From: Phycisphaerales bacterium
Lineage (GTDB): Bacteria; Planctomycetota; Phycisphaerae; Phycisphaerales; UBA1924
Assembly (NCBI GenBank): GCA_020850415.1
Contig: JADZER010000024.1
Coordinates: 1-64,000 of the forward strand
Length of the DNA stretch: 64,000 nucleotides
Direction: 5' to 3'
Shown here: piece by piece, positions 17,941 through 26,397 of the stretch
Position numbering within the stretch: the first letter of the stretch is position 1
How the letters are laid out: each line of letters starts with the position of its first letter
Position numbers and translations under genes: made by a program
The notes under the pieces: model-generated
What the model saw: only the letters and a program-made list of their open reading frames with translations
Told to the model about the DNA's origin: nothing
Database searches by the model: none

Positions 17941-18684
17941 TCAGCACATCGTCATGCCGCCGTCGACGGCGATGGTCTGGCCGGTCAGGAAGCCGGCGTC
18001 GTCGGCGGTGACATAGGCGACGGCGGCGGCGATGTCGTCGGCCTCGCCGAGGCGTTTGATGGCCATGGCGCCCTTGACGGCGTTGGTGACATCCTCGGGG
18101 AGATTGGCGGTCATGTCGGTCTGGATGAAGCCGGGGGCGATGACATTGCAGGTGATGCCCTTGCCGCCGAGCTCGCGGGCGATGGTCTTGGAGAGGCCGA
18201 CGAGGCCGGCCTTGGCGGCGGCGTAGTTGGCCTGCCCGGCGTTGCCGACCAAGCCGCTGGTGGAGGCGATGTTGACGATGCGCCCGAAGCGCTGCTTCAT
18301 CATGGCTCGTGCGGCGGCGCGGATGGCGACGAAGGCGCTGGTGAGGTTGACGCCGATCACCTGGTCCCACTCCTCGTCGCTCATGCGGAGGACGAGGTTG
18401 TCGCGGGTGATGCCGGCGTTGTTGACGAGGATGTCGAGGCGGGCGTGGTCCTTGATGATGCTGTCGATGGCGGCGGCGAGGGCCGCGCGGTCGCCGACAT
18501 CGACGGCGCAGGTGGAAGCCGTGCCGCCGGCGCCCTCGATCTGGCTCTTGACCTCGGCGAGCGGTCCCTCGCTGCGTGAGACGAGGACGACATGCCTGCC
18601 GTCGCGCGCGAGGCGCAGGGCGATCGCCCTGCCGATCCCGCGGCTCGCCCCCGTCACCACCGCCACGCGCTTGTCGGTCGTCAT
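17941..18684 (-). CDS. fabG: 3-oxoacyl-[acyl-carrier-protein] reductase FabG
   Basis: A 247-residue short-chain dehydrogenase that reduces 3-oxoacyl-ACP with NADPH in fatty-acid elongation. Visible motifs: TGASRGIG (residues 11-18), NNAG, the catalytic Ser in NIASTSGL, YAAAK (YxxxK), and the C-terminal GFLTGQTIAVDGGM typical of FabG. ATG 18684 has GGGAG 6-10 nt upstream; a further in-frame ATG upstream reads into repeat DNA and was rejected. It shares its strand with fabD and a lipoprotein gene, but a 257-bp gap full of heptamer repeats separates it from them. Confidence 0.92.
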   Translation of the reverse strand: MTTDKRVAVVTGASRGIGRAIALRLARDGRHVVLVSRSEGPLAEVKSQIEGAGGTASTCAVDVGDRAALAAAIDSIIKDHARLDILVNNAGITRDNLVLRMSDEEWDQVIGVNLTSAFVAIRAAARAMMKQRFGRIVNIASTSGLVGNAGQANYAAAKAGLVGLSKTIARELGGKGITCNVIAPGFIQTDMTANLPEDVTNAVKGAMAIKRLGEADDIAAAVAYVTADDAGFLTGQTIAVDGGMTMC

Positions 18685-18727
18685 GCGTTGCTCCCAGAGG
18701 TGTCCGCCCGGGGGGCGGGGGAGGCCA

Positions 18728-18904
18728 AAGCTCAAAGCGAAAAGCTCAAATCTCAAATCTCAAATCTGAAATCTGAAATCTGAAATCTGAAATCTGAAAT
18801 CTCAGGTTGCTGATCCGGGGCCTCACGCCTCACGCCTCACGCCTCACGCCTCACGCCTCACGCCTCACGCCTCAAGCCTCAAGCCTCAAGCCTCAAGCCT
18901 CACA
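18728..18904. repeat. Two adjacent heptamer tandem arrays
   Basis: The first array (about 18729-18800) is built from AGCTCAA, AGCGAAA, ATCTCAA and ATCTGAA units, ending with five perfect CTGAAAT copies. The second (18821-18897) has seven CCTCACG and then four CCTCAAG units. Both have a 7-bp period. The leading part matches the inverted repeat at 38304-38420. They are non-coding and are likely to be length-variable. Confidence 0.9.
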
Positions 18905-18941
18905 CCCGGCCTCTTTCCCGACTCATTCCCCGCGGTGGGAT

Positions 18942-19787
18942 TCAGCCGCCGCCGGGTCGGCCGCCGCCGCCCTCGTTGTCGCCACCTTCGTCGTCGCCGC
19001 CGCCCTCGCGCTTCTGGCGCTTGGCGATCTCCTGCTCGATTTGCTCGATCATGCCGGGCGGGAGCGCGCCGGCTTCCTTGACCATGTCGAGGAGCTTCTG
19101 CAGGTCCTCGGCGGTCATGGAGTCGGGCGAGGTCATCGCTTTGGTCAGCAGTTCCTGGAGCTCGGGGTTGCTGGCGAGCAGGGCCGCCATACCGCCCCCG
19201 GCCGCGGCCGGGGCCATGCCGTCCCACTCGCTCGCGCGGGCCCGTTCTTCGTCGCTCGACGGGGTGGCGTTGAAGAGCCACTCGTCGAAGACCTTCTTGC
19301 CCGACCAGGCGAGGATGTACGCGCCGTCGCGGTCCTGCACCGCCAGGGCGACCTGGGCCGACTCGGGCTCCTCGCTGCCCTTGGCGACGCTGTCGATGGA
19401 GACAACCCGCACCGCCTCGATGCCGTCGGTCGCCTCGATCCACTGGTCGGTGGACTTGAGCCGCTCGAGGATCTGCTGGTCGCCCTTGTCGAGCAGCGAC
19501 GCCAGGCCTCGGTCGTCGCCCTTGGCGATCGCGTCGGCCAGGTGGATCGCGGCCTCGGCCAGGCCCCGGTCGACCGGCGCCTCGCTCGCGGCGAACTCCA
19601 CCCGCGCGTCCACGCCCATCGACTGCAGCAGGCTCGACACCTCGATCGGCTCGGGTGCCGGGGGCGGCGGGGGCGGCGGCGGGGGCGGCGGCGGCGGGGG
19701 CGGGGGCTTGCTGCACCCGGCCGCGAGCACCACGCACAGGCCCAGGCCGCACGCGGCGGCGCCGGCCTGCCTCACCCGATCACGCAT
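18942..19787 (-). CDS. Proline-tract lipoprotein
   Basis: A 281-residue lipoprotein from ATG 19787 (an alternative ATG at 19808 adds 7 residues). Signal and lipobox VLAAGC, then a run of 16 prolines that forms a rigid stalk, then a helical domain (about residues 45-190) with a strand pattern IEAVRVVSIDS..VALAVQDRDGAYILAW, and a second helical part rich in LQELLTKAMTSPDSMTAEDLQKLLDMVKE. The C-terminus is Gly/Asp/Glu low complexity. The family is unrecognised. The start overlaps the fabD stop by 8 nt, so it is translated with fabD. The polyproline run would stall ribosomes without EF-P. Confidence 0.75.
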   Translation of the reverse strand: MRDRVRQAGAAACGLGLCVVLAAGCSKPPPPPPPPPPPPPPPPAPEPIEVSSLLQSMGVDARVEFAASEAPVDRGLAEAAIHLADAIAKGDDRGLASLLDKGDQQILERLKSTDQWIEATDGIEAVRVVSIDSVAKGSEEPESAQVALAVQDRDGAYILAWSGKKVFDEWLFNATPSSDEERARASEWDGMAPAAAGGGMAALLASNPELQELLTKAMTSPDSMTAEDLQKLLDMVKEAGALPPGMIEQIEQEIAKRQKREGGGDDEGGDNEGGGGRPGGG

Positions 19788-20775
19788 CCAACGAACTGGG
19801 ATCGTCATAGCTCTTCACCTTGGTCCCGCGGTCAATCCGGCGCATCAGCCCGCCGAGCGTCTTGCCCGGCGAGAGCTCCACAAACTCCGACCCCCCGAGC
19901 CGACCGGCGTTCCCGATCAGCCACTGGCAGCACCCGGCCCAACGCACCGGGCTGGTCAGTTGCTCCACCAGACGCCGGCGGATCGCGTCGGCCATGCTAC
20001 CACCCGCAACTGCCCCGTGCGGCTCGGCGGTCACATTCGACATGACCGGGCACCGGGGCTCGGAGATCTTCGTGGCGGCCAGGGCCTCCCCCAGCCTCGC
20101 GGCCGCGGCGGCCATCAGGGGCGAGTGGAACGCCCCCGCCACCGGCAGGGCCGTCGCCCGCAGGCCCATCTCCCCGGCCACCTCGGCCGCCCGCTCGCAG
20201 GCCCCCTTGCTGCCGGAGACGACCACCTGCCCGGGGGCGTTGAAGTTCGCGCAGACCAGGACCTCGCCGCCCCGGGCCTTGTCGCAGACCGCCTGGGCCT
20301 GGTCCTCGTCGGCCCCGATGAGGGCGACCATGCCGCTGGGGCTGGCCTCGGCGGCGTCCTGCATCGCCCGCCCGCGCAGGGCGACGAGCCGGAGCCCGTC
20401 CTCGAAGCTGAACGCCCCGGCGATATGCAGGGCGGTGTACTCGCCCAGGCTGAGCCCGGCGGCCGCCGCGAGGGGCAACTCGCCGTTGCCGAAGCCGAGC
20501 CGGGCCTTGACGCCGGCGAGCGACGCGACCGACGCGACATAGATCGCCGGCTGAGAAACATCGGTGCGGTTGAGGGTGGCCTCGGGCCCGTCGAAGCAGA
20601 GGGCCGAGAGCTTGCCGAGCCCGGCCGTCGCGCCGTCCGCGGCCCACAGCTCCCCCAGCACCGCCTCGGCCCGCTCGAACACCCCCCGGGCCTCGGGCGA
20701 GGTGTCGAACCACGCCCTGGCCATCCCCACCGCTTGCGCCCCCTGGCCGGGGCAGAGCATGATGATCGGGTTCAT
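19780..20775 (-). CDS. fabD: Malonyl-CoA-ACP transacylase FabD
   Basis: A 331-residue acyltransferase that moves malonyl from CoA to ACP. It shows CPGQGAQ (residues 8-14), the nucleophile motif GLSLGEYTAL (GxSxG) and the catalytic His in GAFHSPLM, plus the C-terminal VELSPGKTLGGLMRR. ATG 20775 fits the family start. A TACCAT hexamer ends 5 nt before it, with no Shine-Dalgarno (probable leaderless). The gene is divergent from the zinc-ribbon membrane protein at 20882, 106 nt away, and heads a unit with the proline-tract lipoprotein. Confidence 0.93.
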   Translation of the reverse strand: MNPIIMLCPGQGAQAVGMARAWFDTSPEARGVFERAEAVLGELWAADGATAGLGKLSALCFDGPEATLNRTDVSQPAIYVASVASLAGVKARLGFGNGELPLAAAAGLSLGEYTALHIAGAFSFEDGLRLVALRGRAMQDAAEASPSGMVALIGADEDQAQAVCDKARGGEVLVCANFNAPGQVVVSGSKGACERAAEVAGEMGLRATALPVAGAFHSPLMAAAAARLGEALAATKISEPRCPVMSNVTAEPHGAVAGGSMADAIRRRLVEQLTSPVRWAGCCQWLIGNAGRLGGSEFVELSPGKTLGGLMRRIDRGTKVKSYDDPSSLDA

Positions 20776-20881
20776 GGGGGATGGTAGGGGGTGCCCTCCT
20801 CCCTCTCCCAGTTCTGCGGGGCGGGGCACTCCAGGGCCCCCTCCACCGCCTCCCCGCTCCCTCCTTGTATGCTCACCCCCG

Positions 20882-21799
20882 GTGGACACCCACAAGCCCA
20901 TCTGCCCCCGCTGCGCCTACGACCTCTCCGGCATCGTCGAGAGCTGGAAGGACACCTGCCCGCTCGCCGGCACCTGCTCGGAGTGCGGGCTGACAGTCGC
21001 CTGGCGCGATGTCATCGCCGGCCCGCTGCGGCTCCCGCGGTGGAGCTTCGAGCACGCCACCTCGAACCGCGTCGTGCCTGCTTTTTTCTGCACTCTCGGC
21101 ATGGTCTTGGTCCCCACGCGGCTGTGGAGGGGTCTCCGGCTGGAGATGCGCTTCGCGCACCATCGGCTGATGCTTCTGGTTCTGTTCGGCATGCTTGCTA
21201 CCAAGTGTCTTGGGTTGTTGTTGCTCGGTGGTTCGGTCGTCGCCATCGCGTTTGCCAACGGCGGCTTCTCCGGCTTCTATAGTCCGGGCGAGGTAGCCGC
21301 TAAACTGCTGTGGCCGTACAAGGACTTTGGCGGGTGGTGGCACGATGGGTATCTCGTTTCGCCTTGGGTCGCCATCAGCACGCTAACGGTGATCCTCACT
21401 CCGCTCGCGTTCCGACTTCTGCCCTTCTCGCTCCGTCGGGCGAGGGTCAGCGCCCGGCACATCATGCGCGTCCAGTGCTACAGCCTCGCGCTGCTGCCGT
21501 GGACAATCGGCATGTGGAGCTTCCTCGGCGTGGTGTACCTCTTGGACTGGGAGTTGGGGGTGGAGGTGCCGATCCTCTCCGAGCTGTTCTATGGCATCAG
21601 CCGCGATTCCAGCCCGATGCTCGGCATCGTCAGCCTGGTCTGGACCGTCGCCGTTCTCCTGTGGTTTTGGGCCGCGGCGGTTCGCCATTATCTGCGGCTC
21701 GATCACCCGCTGGCCGTCGCCGCGGCGATGACCTGCGTCGCGGGCTTGAGCGCGGCCATCGGGGTGACGCTCATGTTCGGCCACGGGCTGTTTTGGTAA
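20882..21799 (+). CDS. Zinc-ribbon multi-pass membrane protein
   Basis: A 305-residue protein starting at GTG 20882, which places the ribbon CPRCAYDLSG...CSECG at residues 8-35. TATGCT lies 8 nt upstream. At least five hydrophobic segments follow, e.g. LMLLVLFGMLATKCLGLLLL, VAISTLTVILTPLAF, TIGMWSFLGVVYLL, IVSLVWTVAVLLWFWAAA. The ribbon is of the same CPxCxYxLxG type as at 6008 and 28519. The function is unknown. Upstream in-frame ATGs would overlap fabD and encode low-complexity proline, so they were rejected. Confidence 0.7.
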   Translation: MDTHKPICPRCAYDLSGIVESWKDTCPLAGTCSECGLTVAWRDVIAGPLRLPRWSFEHATSNRVVPAFFCTLGMVLVPTRLWRGLRLEMRFAHHRLMLLVLFGMLATKCLGLLLLGGSVVAIAFANGGFSGFYSPGEVAAKLLWPYKDFGGWWHDGYLVSPWVAISTLTVILTPLAFRLLPFSLRRARVSARHIMRVQCYSLALLPWTIGMWSFLGVVYLLDWELGVEVPILSELFYGISRDSSPMLGIVSLVWTVAVLLWFWAAAVRHYLRLDHPLAVAAAMTCVAGLSAAIGVTLMFGHGLFW

Positions 21800-21823
21800 C
21801 TGACCATCGATGCTCGTCCGTGG

Positions 21824-23011
21824 TCAGAACGGGTCCATCATCCACGGCCCCGAGCCCGCGAACACGCCGTCCGCGGCCGCGAGGCCGTCGGCGTCGCCTT
21901 CCATCCATCCGAGCGCGGCCGCCTGGGTCGCGGTGCAGTAGCCCGCGTAGACCGGCGCGAGGCCGCGGACATCGCAGCGGAGCACCGGGACTCCCGCGGC
22001 CCCGCCCTCGGCCACCTCGGCGCGCCCGCCGCGCACGCGCAGGGTCCACGCCCCGGCATTCTGCTCGACCAGCTCGTCCTCGATATCGAATGTAACCGCC
22101 GCCTCAACCGACCGCGCGTAGCCCCGCGCCGCGAGCGCCTCGGCCACGAGGTTGATCCGCAGCATCCACACATCCTTGAACTTCGAGGAGAAGTACTGCT
22201 GCGCCATCAGCGCCGTCAGCGGGTGGACCGCCGGGCCGGCAAACACCGCGTCGTCGCCGACGGTCGCCAGGTCGCTCAGGAACCCGAGCAAGCGCCGCCC
22301 GGCGCGGGATGTTAGAAACGCCATGTCGCTGATGGCCACATCGTGGCGCCCGGACTCGGGCTTGCGCTGCGGGGTGTAGTAGAGGTAGCCCTCCAGCCCC
22401 GCGCCGTCGGGGGCGAAGACGCCGAAGCCGCGGTAGGTCTCGCCGCGGGAGGCGCGGACGCGCTGCCGGATGTAGGGCCCGCGGTCGAGCATGCCGTCGA
22501 ACCTGGGCGCAAACCGGTGGTAGCAGTCGCGGGCCAACTCTTCCTCGGCCTCGCCGAGCGGGCGGACCTGCAGCGCGCGGTCGCGCACGCCGATGGTCCG
22601 CAGCGGGATCGCGTGGCGGAACATGACGCCGGCCTGCTCGTAGCCGACCTGCCGGTAGAACGCCTGCGTGGAGGCGTAGAGGCACGAGAGCGGGACTCCC
22701 GCCGCCGCGGCGTCGCGGACCTGGGCCTGCATCAGCCTGCGCCCCGCCCCGCCGCCGCGCAGCTCGGGGGGCACGGCGACGCCGGCGATCCCCTCCATCG
22801 GGACGCTTCGCCCGCCGAAGAACTGGCCCATGGGCACGGCCAGGAGCGAGGCCGCGGGGGCGTGGCCGTCGCGCAGGAGGCGCATGTTCTCGTGCCCGGC
22901 CATGTTCATCCAGTCGGTGACGCCCTCGGGGGGCCCGCCGAACGCGAGGGTCAGGGCGCGGTTCACCCACGCGATATCCGCCTCGCCACGCATCAGATCA
23001 AGCTCCGCCAT
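21824..23011 (-). CDS. Eis-like GNAT N-acetyltransferase with SCP2-like C-terminus
   Basis: A 395-residue protein with the plan of the Eis family: an N-terminal GNAT domain with the acetyl-CoA loop PELRGGGAGRRLM (consensus Q/RxxGxG/A), a second GNAT-like half from about residue 150, and a C-terminal sterol-carrier-like domain ending in WMMDPF, whose free carboxylate is used in catalysis in Eis enzymes. Family members acetylate amines, including aminoglycosides, at several positions; the natural substrate here is unknown. ATG 23011 has GGGAGG 5 nt upstream. It is the last gene of a four-gene leftward cluster, 14 nt after the hydrolase. Confidence 0.8.
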   Translation of the reverse strand: MAELDLMRGEADIAWVNRALTLAFGGPPEGVTDWMNMAGHENMRLLRDGHAPAASLLAVPMGQFFGGRSVPMEGIAGVAVPPELRGGGAGRRLMQAQVRDAAAAGVPLSCLYASTQAFYRQVGYEQAGVMFRHAIPLRTIGVRDRALQVRPLGEAEEELARDCYHRFAPRFDGMLDRGPYIRQRVRASRGETYRGFGVFAPDGAGLEGYLYYTPQRKPESGRHDVAISDMAFLTSRAGRRLLGFLSDLATVGDDAVFAGPAVHPLTALMAQQYFSSKFKDVWMLRINLVAEALAARGYARSVEAAVTFDIEDELVEQNAGAWTLRVRGGRAEVAEGGAAGVPVLRCDVRGLAPVYAGYCTATQAAALGWMEGDADGLAAADGVFAGSGPWMMDPF

Positions 23012-23025
23012 CGCGCCTCCCGGGG

Positions 23026-24534
23026 TCAGTCGTTCTCGCGGTCGCCCTTGCCGTCCTCGTCCTTGCCATCCTCGTCCTTGCCGTCGAGCCATCGGACCGC
23101 GTCGCCGATGCGGGCGATCGAATCGCCCTGCCAGCCGTGGCCGCCCTCGTAGGTCTCGAGGCGGACGCGTGCCCCGTGCTTGGCCAGGGCGTCCCGCGCC
23201 GCCTCGGGGAAGTGCATCTTGATGAAGTCGTCGGGGGAGTGCAGGATGAAGTACGCCTTGCCCCGCGCCCCGCCGAGCGGCGGCAGCGACTCGGGCTTGA
23301 ACACGCTCATGATGACGAACGCGCCGCGCACGCCCAGCCCCTCGCGCAGCGAGAGCCCGTACGCCGGCGGCCCGCCCGAGGACCAGCCCATCGTGTACAC
23401 CCGCGCCGGGTCGAGCCGGAGCTCGGCGCGCACCTGCCCGAGGACGCCCGCCACCACCGGCTCGATCGTGAACGGCACCCGCCCGTCGGGGAGCTGCTCG
23501 GTCGGCCACACGACCGCGTCGCCGTCGCCGGCGTCGATGGGAGGCGCGATCATCTGCACCACGGCGAAGTCCGGCCCGGCGCCGTCGCGGATCGCCCCGG
23601 CGACGAAGCCGGCGAACTCCGGCGAGCCGTCGCCGCCGGGGAGGACGATGAGCAGGCCGTAGCCGGCCTCGGGCTCGGGGCCGGTGGGCGGGTGCAGGAT
23701 CCAGCGTTTCGCGGGGTCGTCATCGACCAGGCGCACTGGCGGGGCCGCGGGCTCAGCGGCCGACGTGAGCGCGGGCTGCCCGTCCGCGCCGTCCTGCGCC
23801 ACTTCCGCGCGCAGGGCCTCCCACGCCGCGTCGTCGTACTCGCCGGGCCGGATCGACCGGAGCTGGGCGAACGCGCTCAGGCGCGTGCCGCCGGCGACAC
23901 CGGGGTTCGCGACGATCCACGCGAAGAGGTCGGCGACGCCGTCCTCCTCCGCGGCCCGGATCAGCGCGTCGTTGCCCCGGTAGGGGTGCCCGATGTCGGC
24001 CAGCACCTCGCCGAGGGCGGCCCGCTCGGCGTCGGCGCCGTCGCGCCAGGCGTCGCGCCAGCGCCGCTGGCCCTCGACGAACACCCCGGCGGGGTCGCGG
24101 CCCTCGACGGTCCGGAGCCACGCGATCGCGTCGGCCCCGTTCTCGAGCGGCGCCCAGGCGTACGCGGGCAGGTAGCCCAGGGTCCACGCGCTCACCTCCT
24201 CGTCGCCGGCCTCCAGCACCATCCTGTAGAACGCGAACGAGTCGGGATGGAACCGGACGCGGAAGGGCGCGGGGAGATCGAAGTGCCACGCTTTCACGAG
24301 CTGCTGCTTCACTCGCACCGAGCCGATCGACCCCCAGACCTCTCGTAGCGCCGCGGGCCCGCCGTCGGCCTCGGCCGCCTCCTGCCCCAGCGCGAACGCC
24401 GAGCGCCAATCGGGCTGAGCGTCGAGCGCGAGCAGACGCCCGGCCAGCCCCGCGTCGTCCTGCGCCCGAGCCGGCGCGCCGCACGCCGCCAGAGCCGTCA
24501 GCAGCACCATCCACCATGTGGTCAACGCTTGCAT
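23026..24534 (-). CDS. Secreted alpha/beta hydrolase (esterase-like)
   Basis: A 502-residue exported protein. Signal peptide (WWMVLLTALAACGAPARA), a helical N-terminal part of about 250 residues of no recognised family, then an alpha/beta-hydrolase domain. The nucleophile elbow is MGWSSGG, the acid probably in HSPDDFIK, and the His in GGHGWQG. It resembles polyhydroxybutyrate-depolymerase or phospholipase/carboxylesterase-type hydrolases. The C-terminus is a short DGKDEDGK repeat. ATG 24534 has a strong Shine-Dalgarno (GGGAGGA). It is 14 nt upstream of the acetyltransferase and 41 nt downstream of the membrane-protein gene. Confidence 0.8.
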   Translation of the reverse strand: MQALTTWWMVLLTALAACGAPARAQDDAGLAGRLLALDAQPDWRSAFALGQEAAEADGGPAALREVWGSIGSVRVKQQLVKAWHFDLPAPFRVRFHPDSFAFYRMVLEAGDEEVSAWTLGYLPAYAWAPLENGADAIAWLRTVEGRDPAGVFVEGQRRWRDAWRDGADAERAALGEVLADIGHPYRGNDALIRAAEEDGVADLFAWIVANPGVAGGTRLSAFAQLRSIRPGEYDDAAWEALRAEVAQDGADGQPALTSAAEPAAPPVRLVDDDPAKRWILHPPTGPEPEAGYGLLIVLPGGDGSPEFAGFVAGAIRDGAGPDFAVVQMIAPPIDAGDGDAVVWPTEQLPDGRVPFTIEPVVAGVLGQVRAELRLDPARVYTMGWSSGGPPAYGLSLREGLGVRGAFVIMSVFKPESLPPLGGARGKAYFILHSPDDFIKMHFPEAARDALAKHGARVRLETYEGGHGWQGDSIARIGDAVRWLDGKDEDGKDEDGKGDREND

Positions 24535-24575
24535 GCCCGTCCTCCCTTCTGTGTGCGGCCCGGCACGCCGGGCGT

Positions 24576-25118
24576 TCATTGGCCCTGCGGCCCGTACCCC
24601 ACCCCCCGCACGCCCGTCGCGGCCTCCTCCAGCCGGGCGAGCCTCGACCCTGCCGGCATCAGCGACGCGAGAAGCACGATGCACGCCCCGATCGGGGCCC
24701 AGGCGAGCATGGCGCCCTGGAGCAGGAGCAGCACGCCGCCGAAGAGCCCGAAGCTCTCGACCAGGGCGGCGCGGAGGATCGTCGTCACGAACAGTGTCTG
24801 GGCGATCGCCAGGCTGCCCTGCTCGTCGTCCCGTCGCCGCTCCCATGCGCGGCGGGCCTGGGTCACCGCGACCGAGCCGACCACGAAATAGCCGGTGATG
24901 CCGGACAGCGTCACGACGGCGAGCGTGAACAGCAGCACATCCGGGCTCGTCGCGCCGGGCACCCCCGAGGGGGCCGCACCGCCGCCGCCGGTCTGGGGTG
25001 CGTTCAGGGTCTGCATGGTCGCCACCGCGCCGAAGAGCAGCACACCCATCAGCAGTGCGCCGATCACCAACGGCAGCCGTGCCACCTGCGAACGCGAGAA
25101 GCCCGACCCATCCTGCAT
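24576..25118 (-). CDS. Membrane protein of unknown function
   Basis: A 180-residue protein with four hydrophobic helices: LPLVIGALLMGVLLFGAVAT, VLLFTLAVVTLSGITGYFVV, LFVTTILRAALVESFGLFGG and WAPIGACIVLLASLM. A Gly/Ala/Pro linker lies between the first two. The segment TTILRAALVESFGLFG resembles F/V-type c-subunit-like packing, but this is only a resemblance. ATG 25118 has GGAGGT 6 nt upstream. It is the second gene of the leftward cluster. Confidence 0.7.
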   Translation of the reverse strand: MQDGSGFSRSQVARLPLVIGALLMGVLLFGAVATMQTLNAPQTGGGGAAPSGVPGATSPDVLLFTLAVVTLSGITGYFVVGSVAVTQARRAWERRRDDEQGSLAIAQTLFVTTILRAALVESFGLFGGVLLLLQGAMLAWAPIGACIVLLASLMPAGSRLARLEEAATGVRGVGYGPQGQ

Positions 25119-25150
25119 GCCGCACCTCCGGGCCGGGAGTCTACCGCAAC

Positions 25151-25197
25151 CCCCACTCGCCCACTCATTCACCCACTCACCCATTCACCCACTCAGT
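25151..25197. repeat. Octamer tandem array
   Basis: Variants of CCCACTCA / CCCATTCA in tandem, between two leftward genes and running up to the stop of the TlpA-type gene. The same family occurs at 63292-63592. Confidence 0.7.
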
Positions 25198-26308
25198 CTT
25201 CCCGATCCTCCGCCATCTCCCGGTCCATCTTGTAGAACTCCAGCTCGTTCTGCAGATAGGCCCGGGTCGGCTCGTCGGGGGCGATCGCGACGGCCCGCTC
25301 CATGACGGCGATCCCCTCGTCGTACTCCTTGCGCGCCATCCGCACCATCGCGAGGCCGGCGAGGTTCCTCGCGTCCTGGCCCATCGTGAGGGCCACGGCC
25401 CGCTCGGCCAGGTCGAGGGCGAGGTCGAGGTCCCGGTGCTCGATCCCGAGGGAGTCCCCGATCCCGTAGGCGAACCGCAGCAGCATCTCCGCGTCCTCGT
25501 GGTAGGGGCCGGTCATCATCTCGCGCACGAAGGCGTACGCCCGCTCGGGCTGGTTCACGCCGAGCATCAGCGACTCGAACTTCCACCACGCCCACCGCTG
25601 CATCGAGCCGGGGTCGCCGGCGATAATCTCGTCGGCGAGGTCGAACGCCTTGTCGGTGTCGCCCGCCTCCCAGGCGGCGTGCAGCTCGTCCTGGGACTGG
25701 CGGACGCGGGCGAGGGCCGCCTCGGCCTCCGCCCGCTCGCGCTGGGCCGCCGCGATGTCGAAGCGGTCCTCCACGATCGCCGCGATCGTGCGCTCGAACT
25801 CGTCCATCGCCGGGTGGCCGATCCACGCGACCCGGCCCTGCTTGTCGATGATGAAGGCGCAGGGGATCCCGTTCTGGCCCGCGGCCTCCATGTACGCGCC
25901 CCAGGTGTGGTTGAGCTCGTCGAAGGCGACGCGGTACTCCATGTCCTCCCGTGACCCGACGAACTCGCGGACGGTCTCGAGCGAGTTGTTCGGGTCGTCG
26001 GTGGTGACGCTGATGACCACCGCCTCGTCCTTGTACTCCTTCTGGACCTCGGCCAGGTGCGGGATGCCGGCGATGCACGGCCCGCACCAGGTGGCCCAGA
26101 ACTCCACCGCGTAGACCCGGCCCTCCTCGAAGGCGTCGACCGGCTCACCCCGCACCCAGTCGGCGATCCGGAGCGCCGGGGCCTTGTCCCCCACGCCCAG
26201 GGTCGGGGCCTCGACGCCCGCCTCGGGCTGGGCCCACGCCGCGCCTTGGCCCAGGCACAGGACCGCCGCCCCCGCCACGCCGAGCCATCCGCCGATTGTC
26301 CGAGCCAT
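25193..26308 (-). CDS. TlpA-type exported thioredoxin-fold protein with TPR-like tail
   Basis: A 371-residue protein. Signal peptide (GVAGAAVLCLGQGAAWA), then a TlpA/ResA-type thioredoxin domain with EFWATWCGPCIAGIPHL, where WCGPC is the redox pair, and the cis-Pro segment NGIPCAFIID. From about residue 190 a helical part with TPR character follows (AALARVRQSQDELHAAWEAGDTDKAF, YDEGIAVMERAVAIAP). Expected role: disulfide reduction in the periplasm. ATG 26308 is preferred over 26314 because GGAGG stands 6 nt before it. First gene of a four-gene leftward cluster, divergent from the TonB-like gene. Confidence 0.85.
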   Translation of the reverse strand: MARTIGGWLGVAGAAVLCLGQGAAWAQPEAGVEAPTLGVGDKAPALRIADWVRGEPVDAFEEGRVYAVEFWATWCGPCIAGIPHLAEVQKEYKDEAVVISVTTDDPNNSLETVREFVGSREDMEYRVAFDELNHTWGAYMEAAGQNGIPCAFIIDKQGRVAWIGHPAMDEFERTIAAIVEDRFDIAAAQRERAEAEAALARVRQSQDELHAAWEAGDTDKAFDLADEIIAGDPGSMQRWAWWKFESLMLGVNQPERAYAFVREMMTGPYHEDAEMLLRFAYGIGDSLGIEHRDLDLALDLAERAVALTMGQDARNLAGLAMVRMARKEYDEGIAVMERAVAIAPDEPTRAYLQNELEFYKMDREMAEDRED

Positions 26309-26397
26309 GGCCATCCTCCCCGCCCCCGAACAGGCACTCTCCCCGGGGGCGTACCCTTCTTAGGAGAAGATACCGCTCGCCCCCGTCGGAGGACAGC

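Noticed and set aside
18728..18904. CRISPR array
   Set aside because: Units are 7 bp and contiguous with no unique spacers; no cas genes nearby.
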